Assembly: GCA_021782205.1 (NCBI GenBank) | Contig: JAJXVH010000004.1 | Span: forward strand, 35,226 to 99,225 | DNA from: a bacterium | GTDB lineage: Bacteria; Elusimicrobiota; Elusimicrobia; UBA1565; UBA9628 | Direction: 5' to 3' | DNA: 64,000 nucleotides | Shown: positions 30,114-37,830 of the stretch, in pieces | Numbering within the stretch: the first letter of the stretch is position 1 | How the letters are laid out: the number at the start of each line of letters is the position of its first letter | Notes under the pieces: model-generated | The model's database searches: none | What the model saw: the letters and a program-made list of their open reading frames with translations, nothing else | Told to the model about the DNA's origin: nothing | Translations under genes and position numbers: made by a program

Positions 30114-32678
30114 TTAGAACCGTATCCGAACATCCGCGTTCGCGGTCCGCGCGACGAAGTCCGAGCGCAGGTCCTCGGACGCGCCCAGGTCGGCCGTCAC
30201 GTCCGTGCCGAAGCCGAACGCCAGGCTCACGCCGGCCGCCAGCGCCTCGCGCGACACGTCGGCGGTGTTGACGGAGAGCGCGCCCGCGCCGCCGTTCGCG
30301 AATTGCGCGGAGATCGCGCGGCTTTGATTGGCGAACTCGTGCTCCCAGGCGGCGTTGGCCGACGGGGTGAACGTAAACCAGTCGCCGAAGCGGTGCGAGA
30401 TCTTCGCGCCCAGGCTGGAACGCAGGGAGTTGAAATCGAACGGGGCCACGCTTTGATCCAGGCCTCCGGCGCCGCTCTCGGTGAAGCCCGCGACGCTCAG
30501 CCGGTCGTAATCCAGGCCCGCGGTCGGCGTCAAAGTGGTGCGTCCGCGCTTGAGGTCGTAGCCCGCCGAGGAGTCGAAGTTCAGTTCCGTGCCGGTGGGC
30601 GAGGCGGTCGCCGTGCGGCCCAGGTTGACGATATTCCGGCTGGTCGTGAAGGAGTCGAGCGCCGTGCCCAGGTAGGTGGTTTGGTGGAACGCGCCGTTCC
30701 AGTACGTCTCATAGCCGCCCAGGCGCAGGCTGCTGTTGGTGGCCTCGCCCAGGCCGTCGCCCAGCATGGAGGAGCCGGTGACGTAGCCGCCGGAGAATCC
30801 CGCGGCGAAGCGGTCGCTGAAGCGGTAGTCGGCGCCCGCGGTGCCGCCGAACGCGCTGAAGCCGTAGCCGGGCTGGAAGCCCGAGGCGCCGTTGATTCCG
30901 TCGAGATGGCCGGAGGTGTACAGCATCGAGGCGAAGGTGCCCCACGGGGTGTCGAGCGGATTGACGAAGGGCACCAGCGGCACGGGCCCGCCGCCGCCGT
31001 CGGCGACGAGCGTGCCCGGATAGGGCGACGCGGAGGCCAGGCCGGACTCGTCGATGCCGCCGCGTCCGGCCTGCAGGGCCGCGGCGCGCGCGCCCACCGC
31101 CTGCGCCTGCAGCCCCGCGCCCGCCGTGGCCAGTCCGCCCAAGGCCGAGTAGGCGATGGGTCCCAACTGGTCCAGCGTCGCGTTGAACTGCGCCTGCTGA
31201 CCGGGCGTGAACGCCGTGGTGTTGAGCTGGCCGAGCACCGTCGCCAGGTCCGCGGAGGACGCGCCGTTGGCCGTGTTCAGTCCGCCCGCGACCGAGGCCT
31301 GGTTGGCGGTCTGGCCGGCCATGACCAGAGACGGCTCCTTCAGCGTCAGCAGTTCCCGCGTGCCGGACTGCGTGAGCGTGTAGGCGTAGCCCGAGGCGAC
31401 CGTGACGGTTGGATTGAAGTCGCTGGGCAAGGTCCCGGCGCTGACGATCACGTAGCTGCCCGAGGCCGGGCGCTGCTCGATCGACAAGGTCTGGCCGCTC
31501 AGCGCCGCGGCACCCGACACGTTCAGGCTCGGCGCGGTGAAGATCGGATAGACGCCCAAGGTGCTGGCGGAGGCGGCCGTGTAGTTGCCCGTGATGCTCA
31601 ACGTCGCGGCGCCGGTGCGCAAGGTGCCGTTGTTGCTCACGTTATTGGTGATTTGCTGGTTGAAGCCCATCATGTCGAACGTGCCGCCCGCGTTGACGGT
31701 GAGCAGGCCGTTCGTCGGGAGGCCGTTGGCGACCCCGAGCGCCAGCGTGCCGGAGTTGATCGTGGTGCCGCCGGTCCAGGCGTTGCCGCTGCCGCTGAGC
31801 GTGATGACGCCGGCCCCGCCGTTGGTGTCCTGGACGGTCACGCCGTTGGCGCCGCCGGCGATGGCGCCCGACAAGGTCGCAGCGCTGCCGTAGGCGTCGA
31901 GCGTGGTATTGCCGAGAAACGTGAACGTGTTGGGCAGGTTCGCCGCGGAGACGAAGCGCAGCGTGTTTGCTCCGTCGAGGGTCGTAGCACCCGTGCCCAA
32001 GCCGCTGCCGCCCAGGCCGACGGTCAGGCCGGAGGCGAAGGTGGTGGGGCCCGTGTAGTAGCTGGTGCCGGTCAGCGCGATCAATCCTCCGCCTGTGGCC
32101 TGCACGCTCAGGCCGCCCGTGCCGAACAGGGTGCCGGAGAATGTGGCGTTGTGGCCGTTGGCGTCCAGGATGTTGGCGTTGCCGTTGACCTGCATGTTGT
32201 TGGTCAGCGTGCCGGCCGTTTGCATCAGCAAAGTCGCGCCGGTCAAGGAGAGGGAGCCGCCGTTCGCGCCGCCGAACGCCGAGAGATTGGCGACGCCGAC
32301 CTTCACGCCGTCGATCACGGTGACGCCGGTGTAGGTGTTGGCGCCGGACAGCGAGATCATGCCGCCGCCGACGCCGTCCTTCAGCGTCAGGGAGTTTCCC
32401 GCGCCGCTGAAGACGCCGGACCACGTGGAGCTTTGGCCGTTGGCGTCGAGGGTGCCGTTATAGTTGGGGTCGATCTGCACGGCGGCGGCATACGCGCCGC
32501 CGGAGGTGTCCTGCAAGGTTCCGTTCTGAAATTCATAGTAGGCGGGCGGGACGTTGCTGGCGTTGGTGACCGGCAGGACGGTGTTGACGATCACCGCCTG
32601 CGCGCGCGCGGAGGTCCGGAGCAGGAGGCCGAGAAAGGCCGCGCCGAGGGCCGCGCGGCGAAGGGAGAACGTGATCAT
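30114..32678 (-). CDS. Autotransporter (type Va) with beta-strand-repeat passenger
   Basis: 854 residues. Signal peptide at about 1-27 (ALGAAFLGLLLRTSARAQA). The passenger carries autotransporter-associated beta-strand repeats such as MISLSGANTYTGVTVIDG, LIALTGTSYYTGPTTF and VITLSGSGNAWTGGTTI, typical of a beta-helix. The last 270 or so residues form the autotransporter barrel, with YRFSDRFAAGFSGGYVTGSS and a final strand ending NADVRIRF with terminal Phe. No protease or lipase active site is visible, so it is probably an adhesin or surface structure. A TACAAT box lies 14 nt before the ATG at 32678; a longer TTG start at 32702 overlaps that box. Confidence 0.85.
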   Translation of the reverse strand: MITFSLRRAALGAAFLGLLLRTSARAQAVIVNTVLPVTNASNVPPAYYEFQNGTLQDTSGGAYAAAVQIDPNYNGTLDANGQSSTWSGVFSGAGNSLTLKDGVGGGMISLSGANTYTGVTVIDGVKVGVANLSAFGGANGGSLSLTGATLLMQTAGTLTNNMQVNGNANILDANGHNATFSGTLFGTGGLSVQATGGGLIALTGTSYYTGPTTFASGLTVGLGGSGLGTGATTLDGANTLRFVSAANLPNTFTFLGNTTLDAYGSAATLSGAIAGGANGVTVQDTNGGAGVITLSGSGNAWTGGTTINSGTLALGVANGLPTNGLLTVNAGGTFDMMGFNQQITNNVSNNGTLRTGAATLSITGNYTAASASTLGVYPIFTAPSLNVSGAAALSGQTLSIEQRPASGSYVIVSAGTLPSDFNPTVTVASGYAYTLTQSGTRELLTLKEPSLVMAGQTANQASVAGGLNTANGASSADLATVLGQLNTTAFTPGQQAQFNATLDQLGPIAYSALGGLATAGAGLQAQAVGARAAALQAGRGGIDESGLASASPYPGTLVADGGGGPVPLVPFVNPLDTPWGTFASMLYTSGHLDGINGASGFQPGYGFSAFGGTAGADYRFSDRFAAGFSGGYVTGSSMLGDGLGEATNSSLRLGGYETYWNGAFHQTTYLGTALDSFTTSRNIVNLGRTATASPTGTELNFDSSAGYDLKRGRTTLTPTAGLDYDRLSVAGFTESGAGGLDQSVAPFDFNSLRSSLGAKISHRFGDWFTFTPSANAAWEHEFANQSRAISAQFANGGAGALSVNTADVSREALAAGVSLAFGFGTDVTADLGASEDLRSDFVARTANADVRIRF

Positions 32679-32712
32679 GATGCCGGGCGTCGATTGTATC
32701 AAGTTCGACGGC

Positions 32713-33141
32713 TCAGCGCCCGGGCCAGCAGGCCGTGCGCACGGCGGCCAGCCCCGGCGCCAGCGCCGACCAGCGCGAGGCGGCCTGGAAGGCGAGCAGG
32801 GCGGCGTTGACGCCGGAGACGGCGAAGACCAGCGCCAGGGAAAGATCGCCGACCCAGCGATGCGCGCCGTTGAGGCGGCGGCGCGCGAAAGCCAGGTAGC
32901 CGGCCGCCGCGCCCAGCGCCGGCGCCAGCATGACGTAGACGATCAGCGCGGCGGAGTCGGCGCCGTCGCGCAGCGGCCCCGTGCAGGCCGCGCCCAGCGC
33001 GGTCACGGCGGCGCGCGAGGCGGGTCCCGCCAGCGCGGCCAGCAGGAGCCAGAGGGCGGCGGGCTGAAGATAGAGGCGGCGCAGGAACAGAGGAATGTCG
33101 AATGGCGCGCGGCGAGCGCCGGAGCGCGCGGACGGGCTCAT
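32713..33141 (-). CDS. Small integral membrane protein of unknown function
   Basis: 142 residues with four hydrophobic segments (about 27-45, 60-80, 95-115 and 120-140) after a short basic, Pro/Arg-rich N-terminus. The ATG overlaps the purF stop as ATGA, so it is co-translated with purF. The open frame extends upstream to 33366, but that part is antisense-like Arg-rich sequence and is rejected. No family is recognised. Confidence 0.6.
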   Translation of the reverse strand: MSPSARSGARRAPFDIPLFLRRLYLQPAALWLLLAALAGPASRAAVTALGAACTGPLRDGADSAALIVYVMLAPALGAAAGYLAFARRRLNGAHRWVGDLSLALVFAVSGVNAALLAFQAASRWSALAPGLAAVRTACWPGR

Positions 33142-34514
33142 TTGACGGCTTCGGCGACCTGGTAGTCGGGAATGGGCGTGGGGTAGCGGCGCGTGAAGCA
33201 GGCGTCGCACCAGCCGCTCTCGTCGCCTTTGCCCACGGCGCGCAGCATTCCCTGGAGGCTCAAGTGGCGCAGGCTGTCGACGCCCAGGAACTTGCGGATG
33301 TCCTCCTGGGAGTGGACGTTGGCGATGAGTTCCGCGGCGCGCGGCGTGTCGATGCCGTAGTAGCACGGCGAGACGATGGGGGGGCTGGTCACGCCCATGT
33401 GGATCTCGCGCGCGCCGGCCTCGCGCAGGCTGCGGCAGATCTTCTTCGAGGTGGTGCCGCGCACGATCGAATCGTCGATGAGCAGCACGCGCTTGCCGCG
33501 CAGGGCCTCGGGGACCGGGGCGAGCTTGAGCTTGGCGGCGCGCTCGCGCAGCTCCTGCGTGGGCTTGATGAAGGTGCGGCTGACGTAGTGGGAGCGCACC
33601 AGGCCCATCTCGAAGGGAATGCCGGACACTTCCGAGAAGCCGAGCGCGGCCGACACGCCGGAGTCCGGCACCGGCACCACCACGTCGGCCTGCACGCCCG
33701 CCATCTCGTGGGCCAGCGCGCGGCCCAGGTCGCGGCGCGCGGCCTGCACGCCGCGGTTGAAGATCACGGAGTCGGGGCGCGCGAAATAGACCTGCTCGAA
33801 GACGCAGCGCGCGGGCGCGGGCACCGGCGCGAAGGGCTTGAGCGTGCGCAGCTTGCCGTCCTCGACGATGGCCAGCTCTCCCGGCTCCAGCTCCCGCACC
33901 GTCTGCGCGCCGACCAGGTTCAACGCGGACGTTTCAGACGCGAACACGTGCGCGGCCCCCAGCCGGCCCACGATCAAAGGCCGAAAACCGTAGGGATCGC
34001 GCGCCGCGATCAGCTTGTTCGGCGTCAGCAGGAGCAGGGAGTAGGCGCCCTCGACCTGGCGCAGGCTGGCGATCAGCGCGTCCTCGATGGGGCCGTCCTG
34101 GCGCGCGAGCAGGTGCACGATGACCTCGGAATCCGTCGAGGATTGGAAGATCGCGCCGCGCGCCTCCAGCTTCTTCTTGAGCTGGAGCGCGTTGGTCAGG
34201 TTGCCGTTGTGCGCGATGGCGACCGGGCCGTGGCCGGTGTTGTAGACCAGCGGCTGGGCGTTCTTGAGCTGGCTGGCGCCGGTCGTGGCGTAGCGCACGT
34301 GGCCGATGGCCACGCCGCCTTCCAGGCCCGCCGCCTCGCCGCCGGAAAAAACCTCGGAGACCAGGCCCATGCCCACGCGCGTGTGGAAGTTGCCGTCCGT
34401 GCCCGCGGCCACGATGCCCGCCGACTCCTGGCCGCGGTGCTGAAGCGCGAACAGTCCCAGTTGGGCCGTCTCGGCCGCGTCCGGCCGTCCGGCCACGGCG
34501 AGTATTCCGCACAT
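33138..34514 (-). CDS. purF: Amidophosphoribosyltransferase
   Basis: 458 residues. Catalyses the first step of purine synthesis, PRPP + glutamine to phosphoribosylamine. Cys2 of MCGILAVAG is the glutaminase nucleophile after Met removal. HRGQESAGIV, HVRYATTG and HNGNLTN mark the Ntn-hydrolase domain, and LLIDDSIVRGTTSKKI is the PRPP-binding loop. The four cysteines of clostridial/Bacillus-type PurF iron-sulfur binding appear partly present (CVFEQVYFARPDS; CYYGIDTP; CDACF). The ATG at 34514 is preceded by TATACT ending 6 nt upstream, predicting a leaderless message. No other pur gene is adjacent. Confidence 0.97.
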   Translation of the reverse strand: MCGILAVAGRPDAAETAQLGLFALQHRGQESAGIVAAGTDGNFHTRVGMGLVSEVFSGGEAAGLEGGVAIGHVRYATTGASQLKNAQPLVYNTGHGPVAIAHNGNLTNALQLKKKLEARGAIFQSSTDSEVIVHLLARQDGPIEDALIASLRQVEGAYSLLLLTPNKLIAARDPYGFRPLIVGRLGAAHVFASETSALNLVGAQTVRELEPGELAIVEDGKLRTLKPFAPVPAPARCVFEQVYFARPDSVIFNRGVQAARRDLGRALAHEMAGVQADVVVPVPDSGVSAALGFSEVSGIPFEMGLVRSHYVSRTFIKPTQELRERAAKLKLAPVPEALRGKRVLLIDDSIVRGTTSKKICRSLREAGAREIHMGVTSPPIVSPCYYGIDTPRAAELIANVHSQEDIRKFLGVDSLRHLSLQGMLRAVGKGDESGWCDACFTRRYPTPIPDYQVAEAVK

Positions 34515-34520
34515 GAGTCC

Positions 34521-34537
34521 AGTATAGCTAGTATAAT
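34521..34537. promoter_or_regulatory. Compact divergent promoter pair between purF and a zinc-ribbon gene
   Basis: Only 30 bp separate the start codons. TATACT on the minus strand (34526-34521) ends 6 nt before the purF ATG, and TATAAT on the plus strand (34532-34537) ends 7 nt before the ATG at 34545. The two -10 boxes are 5 bp apart, so polymerase could not occupy both at once and neither mRNA would have a leader. Confidence 0.65.
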
Positions 34538-34544
34538 CGCCCCG

Positions 34545-35033
34545 ATGAAATGCCCGTCCTGCGCCGCGGAGTGCGCCGAGGGAGCGCTTGAGTGCGCGTC
34601 CTGCGGCGTGATCTTCGCCAAGCTGGCGGCGCGGCGGCGGCGCGAGCGCGAGGAGGCGGAGCGGGCCCTGGCGCAGTTGGGCGCCCAATCCTCGCCCGTG
34701 GTCGACCCCCTGCTGGGCCGCGCGGTGGCCGCGGTCGCGTTCGCGATCTGGGCCGGGGTGATGAGCTACTTCGTGGTCCAGCAGATGCGCCGGCGCCCCG
34801 CGCCGCGCCCGTCTTCGTCCGCGCGCGCCGTCGCCGTGCCGGTCGTCGTGCCGGCGCTCTCGACGGCCCCGGCCGCGTCCAGTTTGCTACAATCTTCGTC
34901 GACGGCCGCCGCCGCGCCCGCCCCCGATGCGCACCAAGACCCTCAAGAAACGCAAGATCCACGTCGTCACCCTCGGGTGCTCGAAGAACCTCTACGACTC
35001 CGAGGTTCTGATGGGCCAGCTCAAGGCCAATAA
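34545..35033 (+). CDS. Zinc-ribbon membrane protein of unknown function
   Basis: 162 residues: an N-terminal zinc ribbon (MKCPSCAAEC; CASCGVIFAK), a charged helix (about 27-45), one membrane segment (about 60-80) and an Ala/Ser/Pro-rich low-complexity tail. The last 35 codons overlap the rimO start by 107 nt, an unusually long overlap; the C-terminal residues there look like an out-of-frame reading of rimO, so the ancestral stop may have been lost. TATAAT ends 7 nt before the ATG. Confidence 0.6.
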   Translation: MKCPSCAAECAEGALECASCGVIFAKLAARRRREREEAERALAQLGAQSSPVVDPLLGRAVAAVAFAIWAGVMSYFVVQQMRRRPAPRPSSSARAVAVPVVVPALSTAPAASSLLQSSSTAAAAPAPDAHQDPQETQDPRRHPRVLEEPLRLRGSDGPAQGQ

Positions 35034-36237
35034 GTTCGACGTCGAGCACGAGACCGACCCGGACGACGCGGCCGTCGTCGTCATCAACACCTGCGGCTTC
35101 ATCGACAACGCCAAGGCCGAGTCGATCGACACCATCCTGCGCTACGCCGAGGCCAAGAAGAAGGGCTTGGTGGAGAAGGTGGTGGTCACCGGCTGCCTGT
35201 CGGAGCGCTACAAGGACGACCTGGTCAAGGAGTTCCCGGAGGTCGACGATTTCTTCGGCACGCGCGACCTGCCGACCTTGCTCAAGTCCCTGGGCGCCGA
35301 CTACAAGCACGAGCTCGTCGGCGAGCGCCTGCTGACCACGCCGCGCCACTTCGCCTATTTCAAGATCTCCGAGGGCTGCGACCGGCCCTGCTCGTTCTGC
35401 GCCATCCCGCTGATGCGCGGCAAGCACGTCTCCACGCCCATCGAGGACCTAGTGGCCGAGGCGCGGCGCCTGGTCGCGGCGGGCACGCGCGAGCTCCTGC
35501 TCATCGCGCAGGATTCCACCTACTACGGCCTCGATCTCTACGGCAAGCGCCGCCTGGCGGATCTGTTAAAGGCCCTGTCCGACGTGGAGGGCCTGGGCTG
35601 GATCCGCCTGCATTACGCGTTTCCGGCGGGCTTCCCGCTGGACGCGCTGGACGTGATGCGCGAACGTCCGAACATCTGCAAATACCTGGACATGCCGCTC
35701 CAGCACGTCTCCGACCGCATGCTCGCCTCCATGCGCCGCGGCACGACCAAGGCCAAGACGGAGGCGCTGGTCGCGTCGATCCGAGAGAAGATCCCCGGCG
35801 TCGCCCTGCGCACGACCTTGATCGCGGGCTATCCCGGCGAGACCAGGAAGGACCATGAGGAGATGCTGGAGTGGGTGGAGCGCACGCGCTTCGACCGGCT
35901 GGGTGTTTTCGAGTATTCGCACGAAGAGAACACCGGCGCCTTCGCGCTGAAAGACGACGTGCCCGCCCGCGAGAAGAAGCGCCGCGCCGAGGCCGTGATG
36001 GCTCTTCAGCAGGGGATCTCCCGCGAGATCAACGCGGCCAAGGTCGGCAGGACGTTCCAGGTCCTCATCGATCGAAAAGAGGGCAGCCAGTTCATCGGCC
36101 GGACGCAATACGACTCTCCGGAGGTCGACAACGAGGTGTATGTCGACGCCAAGAAGCACTACCTGCGCCTGGGCGACTTCGCCGACCTGCGCGTGACGTC
36201 CGCCGCCGAGTACGACCTGACCGCCGAGCCGGCCTAG
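34927..36237 (+). CDS. rimO: Ribosomal protein S12 methylthiotransferase
   Basis: 436 residues. A radical-SAM enzyme that adds a methylthio group to Asp of ribosomal protein S12. N-terminal UPF0004 domain with HVVTLGCSKNLYDSE and further Cys at VVINTCGF and VTGCLSE that bind the auxiliary cluster; the radical SAM motif is CDRPCSFCAIP; a C-terminal TRAM-like domain runs from about residue 370. The order and spacing follow RimO rather than MiaB. The ATG at 34927 lies within the preceding gene; a later start would cut the first strand. Its stop overlaps the convergent SGNH gene stop by 4 nt. Confidence 0.95.
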   Translation: MRTKTLKKRKIHVVTLGCSKNLYDSEVLMGQLKANKFDVEHETDPDDAAVVVINTCGFIDNAKAESIDTILRYAEAKKKGLVEKVVVTGCLSERYKDDLVKEFPEVDDFFGTRDLPTLLKSLGADYKHELVGERLLTTPRHFAYFKISEGCDRPCSFCAIPLMRGKHVSTPIEDLVAEARRLVAAGTRELLLIAQDSTYYGLDLYGKRRLADLLKALSDVEGLGWIRLHYAFPAGFPLDALDVMRERPNICKYLDMPLQHVSDRMLASMRRGTTKAKTEALVASIREKIPGVALRTTLIAGYPGETRKDHEEMLEWVERTRFDRLGVFEYSHEENTGAFALKDDVPAREKKRRAEAVMALQQGISREINAAKVGRTFQVLIDRKEGSQFIGRTQYDSPEVDNEVYVDAKKHYLRLGDFADLRVTSAAEYDLTAEPA

Positions 36238-37532
36238 AGCCCGGCCAGCGCGCGGTCGGCGGGCTTGAGCGGTTCGGCGATTCGGCCCGCGCGGCGCAGA
36301 CGGGCGAAGGTCTGGCGGTAGAGTTCGGCCAGCGTCGAGTCGCCCAGACCCAAGATTTCTTCCGGAACGAGGTCCGCGTTGGGCGCGGCCCGCAGAGCCG
36401 ACTCCATGCAGCGCGCGGCGCGCGCGTGCAGCTTATGAGATAGGAAAAACAGCGCGAGGAGATCTTCGATGTGCGTGCGGTACTCGCCGTCGGCCAAACC
36501 CAGGAGGCGCTCCTGCGCGGCGGGCGGCGGGACGCGGTTCCAGCGCCAGCGAACGCCGGGCGCTGGGAGGCCCGCGGCTTGGAGGGCGCGCGCCGCGTCC
36601 ACGGCGACCAGGCGCTCGCCGTCGGCGTCGACGTGGACGATGTCGATGAAGCGCCCGACGGGAACATCGTCGAGCGAGGAGTACGGCAATTCGAGAGCCC
36701 GCGCGGTTTCGGCGGTCGCCCGTCGTTGGCGCGCGAGCGCGGGCAGACCAGGGAACGTCGGCGCGAAGTCGTCCCAGCTGGGCAGGCCGAGAACGACGAG
36801 CGGCACGCCCGCCGCGCGCGCGCGGGCGGCGAACGCGCGCAGGCGGTCGGCGTGAGCGGCCACAAGAGCGTCGTTTTCCTCATTCGTCAACACGGCGACG
36901 GCGGAGGCGACGATGCCGCGGCGCGGCGCGGGCCCCAGCCCGCGCGCCAGCACGCGGAACGCCGCGCTGTGCGCCAGCAATTCCAGCCGGAGCTTCAGGG
37001 CGGCGCGTCCCCATGCTCCGCCGCGAGGACGGCGCAAGAGAAAATGGGGATAGTCGTCGTAGCCGACGCGGACGACCAGCGCGTCCGGCGCGAAGCCCAG
37101 CGCCTGGTCGAACACGGTTTCCAGGCGCGCGCCGTCCCAGGCGTGGATGCCGAGATTGAGAACCTCGACGCGCCGTCCGGGGAGTGCTGCGCGCAGCAGC
37201 AGCTCCAGGCGTTCCGGGTAGCCTCCGCGCGGCTGGTAGGGCCAGCCCGCGGTCGTGGAGTCTCCGACGCAGACGACGCGAAACGTTCCGGAGGACGCAT
37301 GCGTGCTGAAGCGCTTGTCCGGGTTGGAGAGGCGCACGAGGCCGGGGTCCGTCCGGCAGGAGCCGCCCGCGTCGCAGACGAAAGCCGGCCGCGTTCCCGC
37401 GACCCAGAGCAAAGCGCTTTCCGTGTCGGTCGGCGCGCCGCCCGGCCAGGACCGCGCGGCCAGTTCCACGGCGAAGGCGGCGGCCGCAGGCGCGAGGACG
37501 ACGAGGGCTAGCCGCGCGGCGGTTCGGTGCAC
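36234..37532 (-). CDS. SGNH/GDSL-type hydrolase or acyltransferase-associated protein
   Basis: 432 residues: an N-terminal membrane anchor or signal segment (about 5-25), then an SGNH fold with block I VVCVGDSTTAG (nucleophile Ser), block II-like LNLGIHAWDG and block V DIVHVDADGERLVA. The C-terminal 100 residues are helical, with no named domain. Beside the carbamoyltransferase/DUF5989 cluster, such hydrolases are common and may deacylate or acylate a surface glycan; this is inference. A GTG start with TAACGT ending 6 nt upstream suggests a leaderless message. It is divergent from the cluster, with 49 bp between starts. Confidence 0.8.
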   Translation of the reverse strand: MHRTAARLALVVLAPAAAAFAVELAARSWPGGAPTDTESALLWVAGTRPAFVCDAGGSCRTDPGLVRLSNPDKRFSTHASSGTFRVVCVGDSTTAGWPYQPRGGYPERLELLLRAALPGRRVEVLNLGIHAWDGARLETVFDQALGFAPDALVVRVGYDDYPHFLLRRPRGGAWGRAALKLRLELLAHSAAFRVLARGLGPAPRRGIVASAVAVLTNEENDALVAAHADRLRAFAARARAAGVPLVVLGLPSWDDFAPTFPGLPALARQRRATAETARALELPYSSLDDVPVGRFIDIVHVDADGERLVAVDAARALQAAGLPAPGVRWRWNRVPPPAAQERLLGLADGEYRTHIEDLLALFFLSHKLHARAARCMESALRAAPNADLVPEEILGLGDSTLAELYRQTFARLRRAGRIAEPLKPADRALAGL

Positions 37533-37581
37533 GCGGCGACGTTAGCAAATGCCGCCGCGCGCGATGAAGTAGAATCAGGGC

Positions 37582-37830
37582 GTGGAAACGGAGGAGCGTC
37601 CTTCCCGGTGGGAGCGGTTGCGGCGCCGCCTGCGCGAAGCGGGGCGCGCCGCGGCGCGCACGCAGGCCGCGGTCCTCTTCACCCTCGCCTATGTTTTGGT
37701 GATCGGCCCCGCATCGATGGTCGGCCGCCTGTTCGGCGCGGACCTGCTCTCGCGGCGCCGCGCGGCGAAGACCGGCTGGCTGGAGCGGCCGGCGCGCGCG
37801 GCGCGCGAGTCCTTGGACGGCGCCGGATGA
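37582..37830 (+). CDS. Small SxtJ-like single-pass membrane protein
   Basis: 82 residues, one hydrophobic segment (AVLFTLAYVLVIGPASMVGR) followed by LFGADLL and a basic tail with KTGWLER. This resembles the C-terminal end of SxtJ-family proteins, which usually sit beside carbamoyltransferases. A GTG start with TAGAAT ending 6 nt upstream. Its TGA overlaps the carbamoyltransferase ATG, so the two are coupled. The function is unknown. Confidence 0.65.
   Translation: METEERPSRWERLRRRLREAGRAAARTQAAVLFTLAYVLVIGPASMVGRLFGADLLSRRRAAKTGWLERPARAARESLDGAG

Noticed and set aside
30045..32810. 921-codon open frame on the plus strand opposite the autotransporter
   Set aside because: Mirror-frame artefact; the minus strand has a signal peptide, passenger repeats and a barrel domain.
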